This document shows, in pieces, positions 1 to 11,400 of a DNA stretch of 64,000 nucleotides (positions within the stretch are counted from its first letter, which is position 1; every line of letters starts with the position of its first letter). Both the position numbers and the translations under genes were made by a program. The notes beneath the pieces were generated by a model. The model did not search any database and had not been told where the DNA came from. It saw only the letters and a list, made by a program, of their open reading frames with translations. The stretch comes from Siderastrea radians (Eukaryota > Cnidaria > Anthozoa > Scleractinia > Rhizangiidae), in NCBI GenBank assembly GCA_964017195.1, contig OZ024890.1, positions 54,307,841-54,371,840 on the forward strand, written 5' to 3'.

Positions 1-1184
1 TGACTGAAGAAGAGGTGGATTTATCCAAGTATAATGATGAGTCGGAAAAAGGATTGGTATTAGAGGTTGATTTGGAATATCCAGAGGAGTTGCATGATCT
101 CCACAACGACTATCCACTGGCAGCAGAAAAAATTAAAGTAACTGAAGATATGTTGTCACCGTATTGTCGAGAAATTGCTGAAAAATTCAAAGTAAAGGTT
201 GGACTGGTTGAAAAGTTGGTGCCAACGTTGTTGAATAAAGAGAAATATGTTTTACATTATCGCAACTTGCAACTCTATATGTCTTTGGGGTTGAAACTGA
301 CGAAGATTCATAGAGCTCTCGAATTCGATCAGAGTCCATGGTTGAAACCTTACATCGATTTTAATACAAAAAAGAGAGCAGGGGCAAAGAACTCTTTTGA
401 GAAGGATTTTTTCAAGTTGATGAATAATTCAGTGTTTGGAAAGACGATGGAGAATCTGAGAAAGCGACAGGATATCAAACTTATAACTGATGAAGAACAA
501 CTATTAAAGTGGGCCAGCAGGCCGAGTTTCATAAGCTGCAAAATATTTAATGAGGATTTAGTTGCCGTTCATAAAACCAAACCAACTTTGACATTAAACA
601 GACCGGCATATGTTGGAATGTGCATCCTAGACTTATCAAAAACATTGATGTATGATTTTCATTACAATTACATCAAAAATAAGTATGGTGACAAAGCCCG
701 GTTGCTGTTCACAGATACTGACAGTCTGATGTATGAAATTGAAGCAGATGATGTTTATCAAGATTTTTGGAAAGACAAACATCTTTTTGATAACAGTGAT
801 TATCCAAAGGATAGCCCATTTTTTGATAGCACAAACAAGAAAGTCATTGGTAAATTCAAGGATGAAGCAGCAGGAATACCAATCGTGGAGTTTGTTGGTT
901 TGAGGTCAAAAATGTATTCTTATATGAAAGGTAATAAAAAGGGTAGTCGCACAGCAAAGGGAATAAAAAAGAATGTGATAAAACAAAAAATAAAACACGA
1001 GAATTATAAGGATACGCTTTTCAACCAAAAACAGATGCGTCATATGATGAGACTAATCAAAAGTGAAAAACATCGAATTGGTAGCTATGTGGTGAATAAA
1101 ACATCACTCAGCTGCTTCGATGATAAAAGATATATTCATGAAAATGGTGTGACAAGTTATGCTTATGGTCATATAAGACTTTGA
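1..1184 (+). CDS. Protein-primed family B DNA polymerase, C-terminal part (Polinton/adintovirus-like element)
   Basis: The frame is open to the left edge, so the gene is cut by the window and the GTG at 15 is not a real start. About 394 codons are visible, ending at TGA 1182-1184. Seen: a PolB motif B region (KLMNNSVFGKT, about codons 135-145 counted from position 15), motif C with the catalytic pair in LLFTDTDSLMYEIE (about 228-241), and a basic tail with GLRSKMYSY and an AKGIKK block. The motif order and the compact palm/thumb region match protein-primed polymerases of Polinton/Maverick and adintovirus-like elements, which copy a linear element from a terminal protein. The reading frame is undamaged, so this is not an old fossil in the part seen. 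No integrase, ATPase or capsid gene is visible here; they would lie to the left. A linear-plasmid PolB is the main alternative. Confidence 0.8.
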   Translation, partial: TEEEVDLSKYNDESEKGLVLEVDLEYPEELHDLHNDYPLAAEKIKVTEDMLSPYCREIAEKFKVKVGLVEKLVPTLLNKEKYVLHYRNLQLYMSLGLKLTKIHRALEFDQSPWLKPYIDFNTKKRAGAKNSFEKDFFKLMNNSVFGKTMENLRKRQDIKLITDEEQLLKWASRPSFISCKIFNEDLVAVHKTKPTLTLNRPAYVGMCILDLSKTLMYDFHYNYIKNKYGDKARLLFTDTDSLMYEIEADDVYQDFWKDKHLFDNSDYPKDSPFFDSTNKKVIGKFKDEAAGIPIVEFVGLRSKMYSYMKGNKKGSRTAKGIKKNVIKQKIKHENYKDTLFNQKQMRHMMRLIKSEKHRIGSYVVNKTSLSCFDDKRYIHENGVTSYAYGHIRL

Positions 1185-1215
1185 AAATTTAACAGAAAAG
1201 TTTTCTGTTAAATTT
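1185..1215 (+). terminator. Perfect hairpin directly after the PolB stop codon
   Basis: Positions 1185-1199 and 1201-1215 are perfect reverse complements (15-bp stem) separated by one G. The stem starts on the base after the TGA. Hairpins after genes act as transcript-end signals in several large DNA viruses and related elements; that role here is inferred. Confidence 0.5.
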
Positions 1216-1455
1216 AGCAAAAGATTTTGACAGCTGCGCTCGTACCCCCATTATAACTTTGAGGGAAATTTGGTGATATTTGACTGAAAAGTTTCGCTAA
1301 AGATTCACCGCTGCGCTGGTATACTTTGACTGAAAATAATTTCTCTTTAATTTGACTGGAAATTTGACAGCTGCGCTCGTATACTTTGACTGGAAATAAT
1401 TTCTGTTTAATTTGACCAAAGATTTTGACAGCTGCGCTCGTACCCCCATTCTATA
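1205..1455. repeat. Short tandem array next to PolB (core GCTGCGCTCGTA)
   Basis: Four diverged copies of a core, (a)GCTGCGCT(c/g)GTA, lie at about 1231, 1309, 1369 and 1429, roughly 60-80 bp apart. Each sits among variants of TTTGACTGAAAATAATTTCT. The array lies just beyond the polymerase gene and may be the subterminal or noncoding part of the same mobile element. Confidence 0.6.
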
Positions 1456-1956
1456 AACTTCCGGGCACCCAATTTTACGTCAAACAATTGCACAAGTTTC
1501 ATTTACAAAATCGTTGTTTTTTTAATTCGGATAATGGGCTGTTGGACTTTTTGGGGGTCCATTGTTAGCTAATTTGAATTTTGGGGGTATAACCGACATT
1601 GGCCCCATTTAGAACCTCCCTGTCACTTATATTCCTGTGTACCCTCCCCCTGGGGGGTTATACTAAACAGAAACAAGGGAGGGTTAATAAATTTTAAGGA
1701 AACTAGAATTTTTGTTAAAAAATTGTGGAAAAAAATGAAATTTAAAGTTGATTAATAGATGAATAGATGAACACCAAAACTCCCTGCTAACAACACGAAG
1801 TGGTATGTAGAAAAAATTTTGTCCCTTTTTTATTTCTAAAATCCGCACATCCTATTAGCGCCTATTCATGATAAAAAAAGCCGCTTTATTGACCCCTTAA
1901 CTTAATGTAATGTAATGATTAAAATAAAGGAATACCGAAATCAAATTAAAAACATT
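1456..1956. other. No gene seen
   Basis: AT-rich sequence with short G and C runs. No exon, RNA gene or clear repeat boundary was recognised; the distal end of the PolB element may lie here but no terminal repeat could be identified. Confidence 0.4.
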
Positions 1957-2221
1957 TACCGTATTTTCTCCATTAAACGCCCCGGGCGTTTACTTCAAAC
2001 TTGGCATGGTGGACCCGGCGTTTGTTTGAATCAGCAGTTTATTTGGGCCCGCCATTTTTTAAGAAAGGATTATTATTTGTTTTTGTTGGCAGCGGTGTAT
2101 TTTACCCTTAAAACTTAAGTTTATTATACAACAAATAAACGTCTGAAGGGCTTATTTACAATTCCCTCTTTGATACTCGGCGTTTATTCGGGGCCCGGCG
2201 TTAAATCCAGAAAATACGGTA
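1957..2221. mobile_element. MITE with TACCGTATTTTCT terminal inverted repeats
   Basis: Positions 1957-1969 (TACCGTATTTTCT) are exactly inverted at 2209-2221. Inside, AAACGCC/CCGGGCGTTTA on the left is mirrored by GGGCCCGGCGTTAAA on the right, giving longer imperfect arms. About 265 bp, no coding capacity; TA could be the duplicated target. Confidence 0.7.
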
Positions 2222-2931
2222 ATCAGATTTTTGCTCTTATGCCGCTTCCCCGCCTCAAGTGATTGTTTCGTTTATTATAGGACGACGCTTAGCAGAGACT
2301 GAACTCTATTTGCTGGCGGCAAAGGTAAGGGGGGGAGGGGGCGTGGGGATGACAAATGCATGAAAAAATAAACTTAAGGGGGTGGATGGGAGAGATAATT
2401 GTAAACAGTTGGGGTGAGGTTGATTTCTTCTTTTCCAAAGTGAAACAAAAGTCACCTGTCACCATTTAATCGTATACGAAAATTGAATATAGTTACCCAG
2501 TTTGTATCATCCGAAAGCGTGCGTTTTGATCCCTGAAGAAACGTCTTATACTGGCATACGTTCCCGGCTGGGAATAGCTTTTAAAAACGAACCTATTTAT
2601 ATAGATTAAGAACTCCAAACTAATTTACCACTTTTCACTTGTATATTTTGATTTTCTGTTACTTTCGTAACTTTTTGCCATATAATTGGTTGTTTTGCTT
2701 CTAAAATGAATACAAGGAGCGGTAAAGGGAGGTTCTAATTAACGCCTCGTAAAAATGCATTCGCTTTAATCACAGTTCACTGCGACAAAATCATTTCATG
2801 CGAATAATGATTCTGGCGAATCACTGCTCACAGTTATATCGTAGATCACGTTTGTCGAGAAACAAAGCAGTCATTTCACATTTTTTAAATTGACCGTGAG
2901 TATAACCTATACCAGGCTCAAATATGTGCGT
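2222..2931. other. No gene seen
   Basis: Ordinary AT-rich sequence with one G-rich run near 2328-2345. No coding or structural signal recognised. Confidence 0.4.
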
Positions 2932-3066
2932 CCTGGGGCGAGTTGCATAAAACTGAACGTCCGGCGTAACTTCTAAAGTCAGACGTTCAGTCCAGTCACA
3001 GTCACAATTTTAACGTCTGACGTTAGCAGTTAGTCCCGGCGTTAGGTTTCATGAACCTCAGCCCTG
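2932..3066. mobile_element. Fold-back MITE, about 135 bp
   Basis: Nearly the whole unit is an inverted repeat. The left arm contains GAGTTGCATAAAACTGAACG and GTCAGACGTTCAG; the right arm, reversed, contains GAGGTTCATGAAACCTAACG and GTCAGACGTTAAA. The arms are about 58 bp each with scattered mismatches. Non-coding. Confidence 0.6.
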
Positions 3067-3253
3067 TTTCGAAATGTTCACTGCTCATACCTGTTTGTTT
3101 TCATTTGAAATAACAGATCATTCAGCGCTTTGTGTTGGAATACCACGAGGAGCCTGTTGGATTGACAAGTGAATTTCTAATAGTTCCTGATCGACCAGTT
3201 AGAATCAAGTTCATAGACCGCGAATGAAAGGAATGATTCCATCTATATTTAAA

Positions 3254-3400
3254 CAATGGAGTTCTTCTGTCGAACGCACTATCGTGTGATAGGTTGCCCG
3301 AGGAAATTTGATGTTCACAACAAACATTATATGAAGTTTGAACATCAAATTTTCGAGGGAACCTATCACATATAGGGCCTGAGACAGAAGGGCTCTATTG
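3254..3400. mobile_element. Palindromic MITE, about 147 bp
   Basis: The left arm CAATGGAGTTCTTCTGTC... through GTGATAGGTT and AAATTTGATGTTCA is mirrored on the right (CTCTATTG outermost; TGAACATCAAATTTTCGAGG and AACCTATCAC inside). The short loop is centred near 3326. Non-coding hairpin element. Confidence 0.6.
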
Positions 3401-3538
3401 TTTTCATTGTATAACGCTAAATCTTGAGCGAAAATTTCCTAAAACGGGCACTATGCGCTGATAGGCGCCCGCTGAGGAGAGACACTATCGCGTCACGTGA
3501 TCGATTTCGTCCGTTGAACTATAAAGCACTGATGGTAT

Positions 3539-3670
3539 GGGCTGTTCCGAAAACGCGGGGTCGGGGTGCGGGGTCGGGGTGCGGGGTGCGGGGTGCGGGG
3601 CCATTAAAAAAACCGAAAAATTATTATGACCCCGCAGTCCGCACCCCGCACCCCGCGTTTTCCGAACAAC
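3539..3670. mobile_element. Palindromic element with GGGGTGC minisatellite arms
   Basis: The left end GCTGTTCCGAAAACGCGGGG is mirrored by the right end read in reverse, GTTGTTCGGAAAACGCGGGG. Each arm carries repeats of GCGGGGT, about six on the left and three on the right. The centre is AT-rich. The structure is a stable hairpin with a variable-number repeat in the stem. Confidence 0.6.
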
Positions 3671-4859
3671 CAATTAGTATGCACCAAACGCTACATTTAA
3701 TGTGATCTCGTACCCACTTTCTTGTAATGCCCTACACTTGGTGTAATAAATGATTTTGAGTAACGAAAGTGTCACACTATTTCATTACTTTGAAAAGTAC
3801 TCTTTTCTATGTCTGATTTGAAAGAATGCAATTTTTACTTTTGCACTTGAAGGCAGAACTACGTCTTGGAATTTTCATTAGATCACACGGTTATCTCCCT
3901 GCCTCGTATCCAGGCGCTTCTTTTAATCTTCTACTGGGGATTTTGGCGAAGCGCAACGGGGTCATGGAAAAGTAGTTTTTCGTTGTCTTCCCTTAGTGCC
4001 TTGCGATCTCTGTGAAGCCTTCCCGTTGGCCTTCGCTCTCGTGTCAAAAACCTCAGAAGCCCCTGGGTAACTGTCGAAGAACGCATCCCCTTCATTTCAC
4101 GTTCACTGAAGTTGTGCCACATCGTTTGTTTAAAGAGATCTAATTTGGATTTGACGAGAGCCGCCTGGTTGGCCGAGTCAAATGTTGGTACTGCCGGGAG
4201 CAAGTCTAAAGAGTGGTGGAAGGGGGGGGGGGGGGGGGGGGAGGAGAGAGAAACGAGCGGAAGCTTCGGCCCTATGCAACTTTATTTTCCGCCCGATTTC
4301 GGCTTTCCCGTCTCCCTGGTTTTCTGCGGCTTAGTCTCCGAGGGTGTGTTAGTCCTGGCAAAACTAAAATGTTTTCTATAGGGTATATTTGTTGCTTATA
4401 GTGGTTGAATAAAGTTTTTTATCAGTCTTTGCCGAAACAGCTTGTCGGGCGATCAACAAAATAAGATGGAAAAGCCAAAAACAAAAATTCACCAACTGAC
4501 CATAGAGGTCCACTAAACCACCGCAAAATCCAGGGGGGGGGGGGGTCACCAAGTAAAAACAACTTCCACAAACAGCACCACTGTACTGCCTTCGCCTCGG
4601 CCAGAATCACACTGATTGTAAATGAGACATGCGACGCTCGCCTACCAGTGGAAAATTTCCATTTCAATCAACGGTGAATAAAACAGTGATTTTCTTTCGT
4701 ATAAGCGAAATTGTAGCGAGATCATATTGAAAGACTGGAAATTTTGATAACTACGGACGTTTTTTCGTTGTTTTGTTAGGGCAGCGTTATGAAGAATTTC
4801 TCAACGCGCATGCGTACAAGAGATACGTAGAGGTTTCTTGGTCACCCTATGTTCCGACT
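3671..4859. other. No gene seen; contains a 20-base G run
   Basis: No exon was recognised on either strand. Positions 4222-4241 are a pure G20 tract and another run of at least 11 G lies near 4532-4546. Apparent open frames across these tracts are low-complexity artefacts. Confidence 0.4.
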
Positions 4860-4860
4860 A

Positions 4861-5203
4861 AGGGGCCGTTCACAGAACGAGTTCATTCCATCCCCATATA
4901 TTTCTCTGAATCTGTTTACATGATACCGAGACGAAAGTTAGGTCCCGCACAAGTCATTCCGGTTTTCAATCCGAATGAAATTCTCGTTCTGGTATGACAT
5001 TTCATTCTGGTATCATGTAAACTGAAAACGCGTAGTCTGGGGTAAGTGGCGCATGCGTATCGTTTTCAAGATGGTGGATAAAACGGTCGTTTTCAAGATG
5101 GCTGAGTCGGTCGATTTTGTCATGTGAATGCAGTACGAACTTCATTCTGGAACGAAACTCATTCCGGAATGAAACTCATTCTGGTATCATGTGAACAGCC
5201 CCT
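4861..5203. mobile_element. MITE with AGGGGCYGTTCAC termini
   Basis: The left end is AGGGGCCGTTCAC at 4861-4873. The right end is GTGAACAGCCCCT at 5191-5203, its reverse complement with one mismatch. Inside are repeated GATACC, ATTCTGGTATCATGT and ATTCCGGAATGA blocks in both orientations. About 343 bp, no coding potential; a TA-rich target flanks it. Confidence 0.7.
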
Positions 5204-5204
5204 A

Positions 5205-8197
5205 ACAAACCTCTGCTAGCCTGCATAACAGGAGTTCGCGCTCATGTCTCGCACTTCGCCTTTGGCTATAAAAACGCCTGTGAAAGGTCGTGCACCAAGC
5301 CTCGCTTTGAAAAAGAGGCACAAGACAACTCGGAAATGGCCTAATCCAGCGCTCGCTGGCACTGCAGGCTACCCTAAGGGCTTGGGAGTGTGATTACGAG
5401 TACCTGGGACGTTCGAGAATCGCGCGCGAGAATCTGATGATCTGATAAATACTTACTATAGAATCGACCTTTTATTGCTCCTCTCAAAAATGACACCGAT
5501 CCCCATATCGATCATCAATTATTTGACCCAGACTCTCGAGGGCCAAATTTCGCCGAGTACCCAGGCTTTTCCTTCTTTCTGACTCAACTAGTGACGTCAC
5601 AAACTGTTCAAAGTCAGAGTCCTTCTTGGACAAAATGGTTGGAGAAAAATAGTTTCAAAAGCACCCTCATAAAGAAACTTTGTGAGACTAGTACTCAACA
5701 GCAGGGATGCAAGAAACATACTCCCTAGACCGACGAATGTTTAGGTGAGTCAAATCGCACAATTGTAGCTACAACCAAGTGTGAACAACCAATCATTTGG
5801 ATTTTGCATGATAGTGTAACTGTAACAATATATAAGCTTTGTATATTATTATTATTATTATATTAACAATCAGCAAAACTGCTCCCCACCCCAGGAGTCA
5901 TAGCTGTCAAGGCCTCTTGTATTATCTGCATGCACCAGCATTCTATTAAACTAATAATGTTGAAACCCACACATTCTTAGATCATTCTTAGATTGCATGA
6001 CGAGCTGTGTTGAAAGCTAACCAATTACTGTCACGCAAAATTCATTGAATTTATTAATCAATATCACGAGACACAGTCGCTAGCCGGTACCATATCTGGG
6101 ATTTTATTGGTGGCTCATATTTCATTGTACCGTTATTTATTCCATGATTATACTACATTTATATTTATTCTACTAACCAACCCTAGATAACAGGCTAGGC
6201 TTGGCACTTCACTGCCGCCATAAGCCAAAGCACATGTTACCTCCCATACTCCATTCAGATCACCCTGAAACTCACGATTACAAGAAAATAATAAAGGAAG
6301 CTGATATTCCGAGCAACAATGAAAAATATTTAAAAGCAACCATTAGACCTCTGTTATAACTAAATCGAACAATTTCAAACAATCAGCAAAACAGCTCCCC
6401 ACCCAATACCCTGCAAAAAAGAAGCAAATTTGTGAGTTTCAACCTTTCCACCTCCCCTTCAATTTCCACTAACAGTAACTTACTAAAATAATTAACCATT
6501 ATATCACCTAATTATGTAATAAACGCGTACTCAGCTATCCAATGCTACATTTATTCTGCTAAAATCAGGCTCTGAAATTTGGCACCGTTTGCAGTTTGTT
6601 GTCAAATTGTAAATAGACTTCTCTCTGTTGGCATCTTCAATGGAACTCAAATTTGTGAATTGGGGACTTCAAAAACGTCTTTTCTCTGTTTTCACCCCCG
6701 GTGAATTTTTTCCTTGTTTTACACCAGTATTAGAATAAACATCCTATACACAACGTTAATTGCCACCGGAGTAAAACCTTTTATTTTCGATTCACAATTC
6801 AAGAGGCTAAAAGGAAGGCTGGACATGCTGATTCATTCCACAGTTCTCAAGAAAACTAAGCCCACAAATTTTTTGGAAGTACTGCTGATTAGTGACAACG
6901 AGCAGAAGTGAAGGTCACGTGATGACTCAAGGTGTTTAACCCTTGTTTTAAGTGTATAATCACCAGCTTCTTCCTTTCAGCAACTTGAATAGCATACCAC
7001 AAATTCCAAGCAATTTTATAAAAGAATTCATTTTTAAGAGCATTTGAACTGTACACGAAATGGCAAGAACCTTGCGATGAAAATATACAAAGTGCTTGGG
7101 CGAACGATGTGTGGTGAAATAATTGCACAGAATCGTGCAAGGGCATTGTCCGGCATTCTATTCAGAAAATTCAAACCTCAATTCTCATTGGTTACCCAGG
7201 TAAAAACCATCAAGCAAGTGGTTAAACCATAATGAAAGCACACAAGATCAACATGGACAATGCTTACACAAAATCCTGCGGTACACAACACGTGTACATT
7301 GCAACAAGTGTACATTGCGTGCATTGAAAATACCTCAAGGGCAGCATATTTTGAGTATTTACACCAGTTCTCAAGCGTTAAGTTCCATAAGACCAACAAT
7401 GAGCCCTGTGTTTGTCTATAAATATCTGAGTTTTCTCTAACAAAAATATAAACTAAAACTCTTTTCTTCTCTCTCTTTTCTCTTGACGACTTAAAATGGA
7501 CAAAGTTATAAGACAATAAAATAGCGAATAGGACGCAGGTATGAATAAATTTATAATATGGAAATATGCTTTGCCTGTGACTCTTGGCTATTCTTTTTAA
7601 ATTCTTGTAAAACCATGAATTAAAGCAATGAAAAAAAATCACCTCAAAAACAGATCATAAAGCTAGTTCTAACAAAATCAATGTGAAGTAAAATGAGCTG
7701 TCTTTCCTTCTTCCAGATACACAGCTTTAAATTTGATTCTGACCATACGGTTTGTCAATTCCGTCATAACATACACCTAAGATGACTGTCACTGGAAGAA
7801 ATATGCAATAATTTTGACAGAACCCTCTTTTAAAATAACAGTTTTCTATGAGTAAGACATTAAAACAAATACCTTGTTCACAGAACAAAACAATGCCACC
7901 ACCCCTATCCCATCCAACATACAACAGACAAATATCTTTGGTTATGAGGCAAAAGGCACAATTAAAAGTATTCAAAGATAAACCACCAAAAATATAAGCC
8001 AAATTTCATGCCACCTTTTGTTTAACCTCCTTCTCAATATTCAAAAATAACGAAAAGATGGTAAGGACAAATTGTAATTGGTTTGCAAAACACCAGTTGC
8101 AACGATTTGTTTCCCTTGAATTTTAATTTCCTGGTACCTACTTGCCCCACTTTCCAAACAAAATATCTGTATTATTTATCACTAGAAATTTCAGCAT
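5205..8197. other. No gene seen; 3' flank of the A1CF-like gene
   Basis: No exon with family similarity was found. A phrase, CAATCAGCAAAAC(T/A)GCTCCCCACCC, occurs near 5869 and again near 6380, probably from a dispersed repeat. A short (ATT)n run lies near 5848. The part next to 8198 is likely the 3' UTR of the minus-strand gene; its polyadenylation site was not fixed. Confidence 0.4.
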
Positions 8198-8445
8198 TTA
8201 ATACTGCTGGTAAATATTCTGCGGATAACCTGCTTGTTCACTGGGAGGGTATCCATCATAATTGCCATACATTCCACCGTCCTGATTGGGGGGCACCCCT
8301 CCAGGCCACGAGCCTTGCAGCTTAGCCACCACTGCCGCAGGTGCGACACTGCTGGGAGCATTACTGATTGGTACATAGCCTGAAGGATAGGAGCCAGCCT
8401 CAGCACTGCTAATTGGACGGCCAGAATTCGGGAGGCTGTACGCCC
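8198..8445 (-). CDS. A1CF: A1CF-like exon 9: terminal exon
   Basis: Acceptor TTATTCCCACAG. It encodes an 81-residue Ser/Pro/Gly/Tyr-rich tail ending PQNIYQQY then stop. Repeated Tyr-Pro and Gly-Tyr suggest a disordered region. Confidence 0.85.
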
Positions 8446-11400
8446 CTGTGGGAATAAAAGCAATCAAACTCATAAGCCCATGGTGAAACGACTTGTCATT
8501 CTTTACTACAAAGGTGGATTTTGAATGCTGCATAGATATAATCAAGAGAAACGGCAAGCTGATTTGCCTTAGTCACTAACTGCTGTCTTCTTCAACAATG
8601 GTGTAACATGCAGCTCCAGAAAAAATTCTTAGGGGAGTTGGAGGGGTGGGGGGAGGGACTCCAAAGGCACCAGGAAAATATACAGAAAGCTTAAGGTGTT
8701 ACAATTGGCTAAAGGTCCAAAAAAAATTTTTCTTGTTATTTCGCTTATTGTGTAGTTTATGTATTGTTATGTTGTTATCTACAAAATAGTGGCTCAGTGA
8801 TCGCTAGTTTCCAAGAAAGAGAGGGTTGAAATTCGTTGTCAAGCGGCCATTTTGAGCCGCCATCTTGGAATTTTGCGTGTACACTCCCTTCCGGTCTCGC
8901 GCACGGCTGGATGTCTTTGAATCTACTGCGGCGAAGCTAAAGGTATCGAGAGTAAATGAAAACATAACGAAAAGCTATATCAACCTGAATACTAACAGGC
9001 TTTTTGGTGATATTCAATTGATATTCCACGCATCAGAAAAAAGCAAGCTCAGTTTATCATAAATACCCGGGCATATTTAAGCTCACACATAACAAGGCGA
9101 AAAGCGTACCGCGCATTCATCATGATTCATGCAGCAACGTAAAGTTGACAAATCAAAGAGCAATATTACAATTGCCGGCTACAACTACCTCATACTAGAA
9201 GTATTACCCAGGTACACAAACTCCTCTTTCATCAAAGTATCTCCATAATTATTAAAACCGTTAAGATCTTCAATCTTTGGTTCAAAATTATCTGAATTAT
9301 GCATCCTCACGCGGTCCACAGCTGAATGTTTCCGCGATAAACTTCCGATATTTACCCTGGCGACATTGACATATAACTACCCTGTGAACAGATTTATATC
9401 ATATACAAATAAATCTACTGCATCTTTGAAAGTTTTAGAATCTCTTTCAGACAAATGTGAGCTGCCTACTTCTTGCACGCTTACGAGCCAGCCAAAATAT
9501 CATCACGTCTTCGCATTTGATCGTAGGATAATACGAAAAATAAAACTTCTTGAGTGCTGTAAACGCGAGAGAAGGCCCACGATTTCACAGACGATATTGC
9601 TTCCCATTCAAAGTCCATTCAACAAGAAAAAATGCACCCGATAAACCAAAGAAACACTGTTTCGATCGAATCTGTTTCGCCGAGGAAACCAAACACCCAT
9701 GTAAATACTCAATATCTTTCTCGAACACGCGCGACATATGTGTGTAATGACTTGTGCGCATTGTCACCGCTGACAAAAAGACCGAAGTGTCATTGTTTAT
9801 CGTGGTTGCTAGGGACTCTGCGAGTGTTTGATTCTAGGACGCGTTACACGCTCGAAATATGCCATTTTCCGCATTTCTTCCACGAAATGAGTGTCCCAGA
9901 AGGCAATGCAACTTGTAACACAGAAAACAAACATGGCAGACTCGAATTGAGCAAACGAAAGCGTAAAGACGTGCAAAATTCGACGGATTATCAGCACGTG
10001 TGAGGTGAAAATAGGAATATTTTCCAAGCATTTTAATCAATTCTGCTGAAAGTTGCCAGAGTTAACAAACACAAATGGAGCTATTTTGCCTGACTTAGCC
10101 GCAGTTTCCCGTTGCATCAGAACGATATTGTGACATGTCACGTGCCTGGTATAGAGGTCTTCGGTTTTTTCCTGTAGGATTTCTACTTGGGTTGCGGCTA
10201 AGTCACACAAGAATCCCTTTTATATAGGTGTTTGATAGTGCAAAGAAGAAAGCTTTCAAACAAGAAGAAACGAAGAAAAGAATATATTTATAAATTTGCG
10301 TGACATTTTTAGGTGTTAATTTTCACACCTTTCTGACTGGAAATTCAAAATTTTGACTTGAAATTCGGATTCTACGGGAAAAAATACTAGTGAATGGTTA
10401 TGTTTGAAATTTAAACAAAGTGGATTAAGTATTTTAGAAGACTCCATTTAGAACGCATTTTAGCCAATTGTACCACCTTAACTGGAATTTGTCGGGTGTT
10501 CAAACCATAAAAACCTTCCTTAGGGAAGGAGGAGGGGTATTGCTATTTTCTGGAAAAACACATTTATTTGAATGAGCACTGTTTGTGAAGCAAGGGAAGT
10601 CACGAGTAGACTAGTATTAGTCCATATTTATACACAAGCAGGATGTTGTGCACAAAAAAGGTCTTAAAGGCCCAAAACAAGTGTCAATGTGGAGAAAGAA
10701 CAATCTTAGATGACCATGGACCGATCTTACAAGTTGCGAGAATTTCTTTAACATCAAGCCATTTCATCTTTGGTGATCATTTCCTTTATTCTCTTAACTG
10801 TATGTTTAAGCATGCAGTGATATTGTAAGGTGAAGTTAGATACTTATCGTGAAGACAACTAGGAGAAACCTACCCGGGGGTAAAGGGCGGGCTGCAAAGG
10901 TTGCTGTAGACGGAACTGGGGTGCCAGTAGTGGGCGGGATATCCGTTGCTGCTGTTGTCGTCACCACTGTAAAAAAATAATAACACCAATAAAATTAGGG
11001 GGTGAGTTCTTGGGTCTAACTCCCTAAAAATACCGCATTCATTACCTAGACATACCCTCTATTGGCACACCAAGTTGCTGGAGTGTGTACTCTGCAGCAT
11101 AACTCTTTGCTTCTTCAACTGAGCGGCATAGTTTTGGTGGCTGGTACTGGGTGGCTAGCCCAGGGATGGACACCTGTAATGGAAATCAACATGCACATGT
11201 GTAAGTCTGTGGTGGAGATAATTTGCAACAACAAGAGTAGATCACTTGTCTCTTCGATTTCCTTTTGCCCTCCCTCTCTCTTTTGCCTTTAGAATGGAGA
11301 ATATTACTTTAATAGCCCTTTTAAGATGATTTCCACTCAACGTTTGAGCAGTAAGTGCAAAAATTAAGTTACCAAAAAAATAATTATAGCACGGTCCAGG

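Noticed and set aside
4773..4997. 74-codon plus-strand ORF
   Set aside because: Most of it lies within the MITE at 4861-5203; no similarity to a protein family.
7178..7642. 154-codon minus-strand ORF
   Set aside because: Composition is Phe/Cys/Tyr-rich noise, there is no domain similarity, and it lies in the likely 3' flank of the A1CF-like gene.
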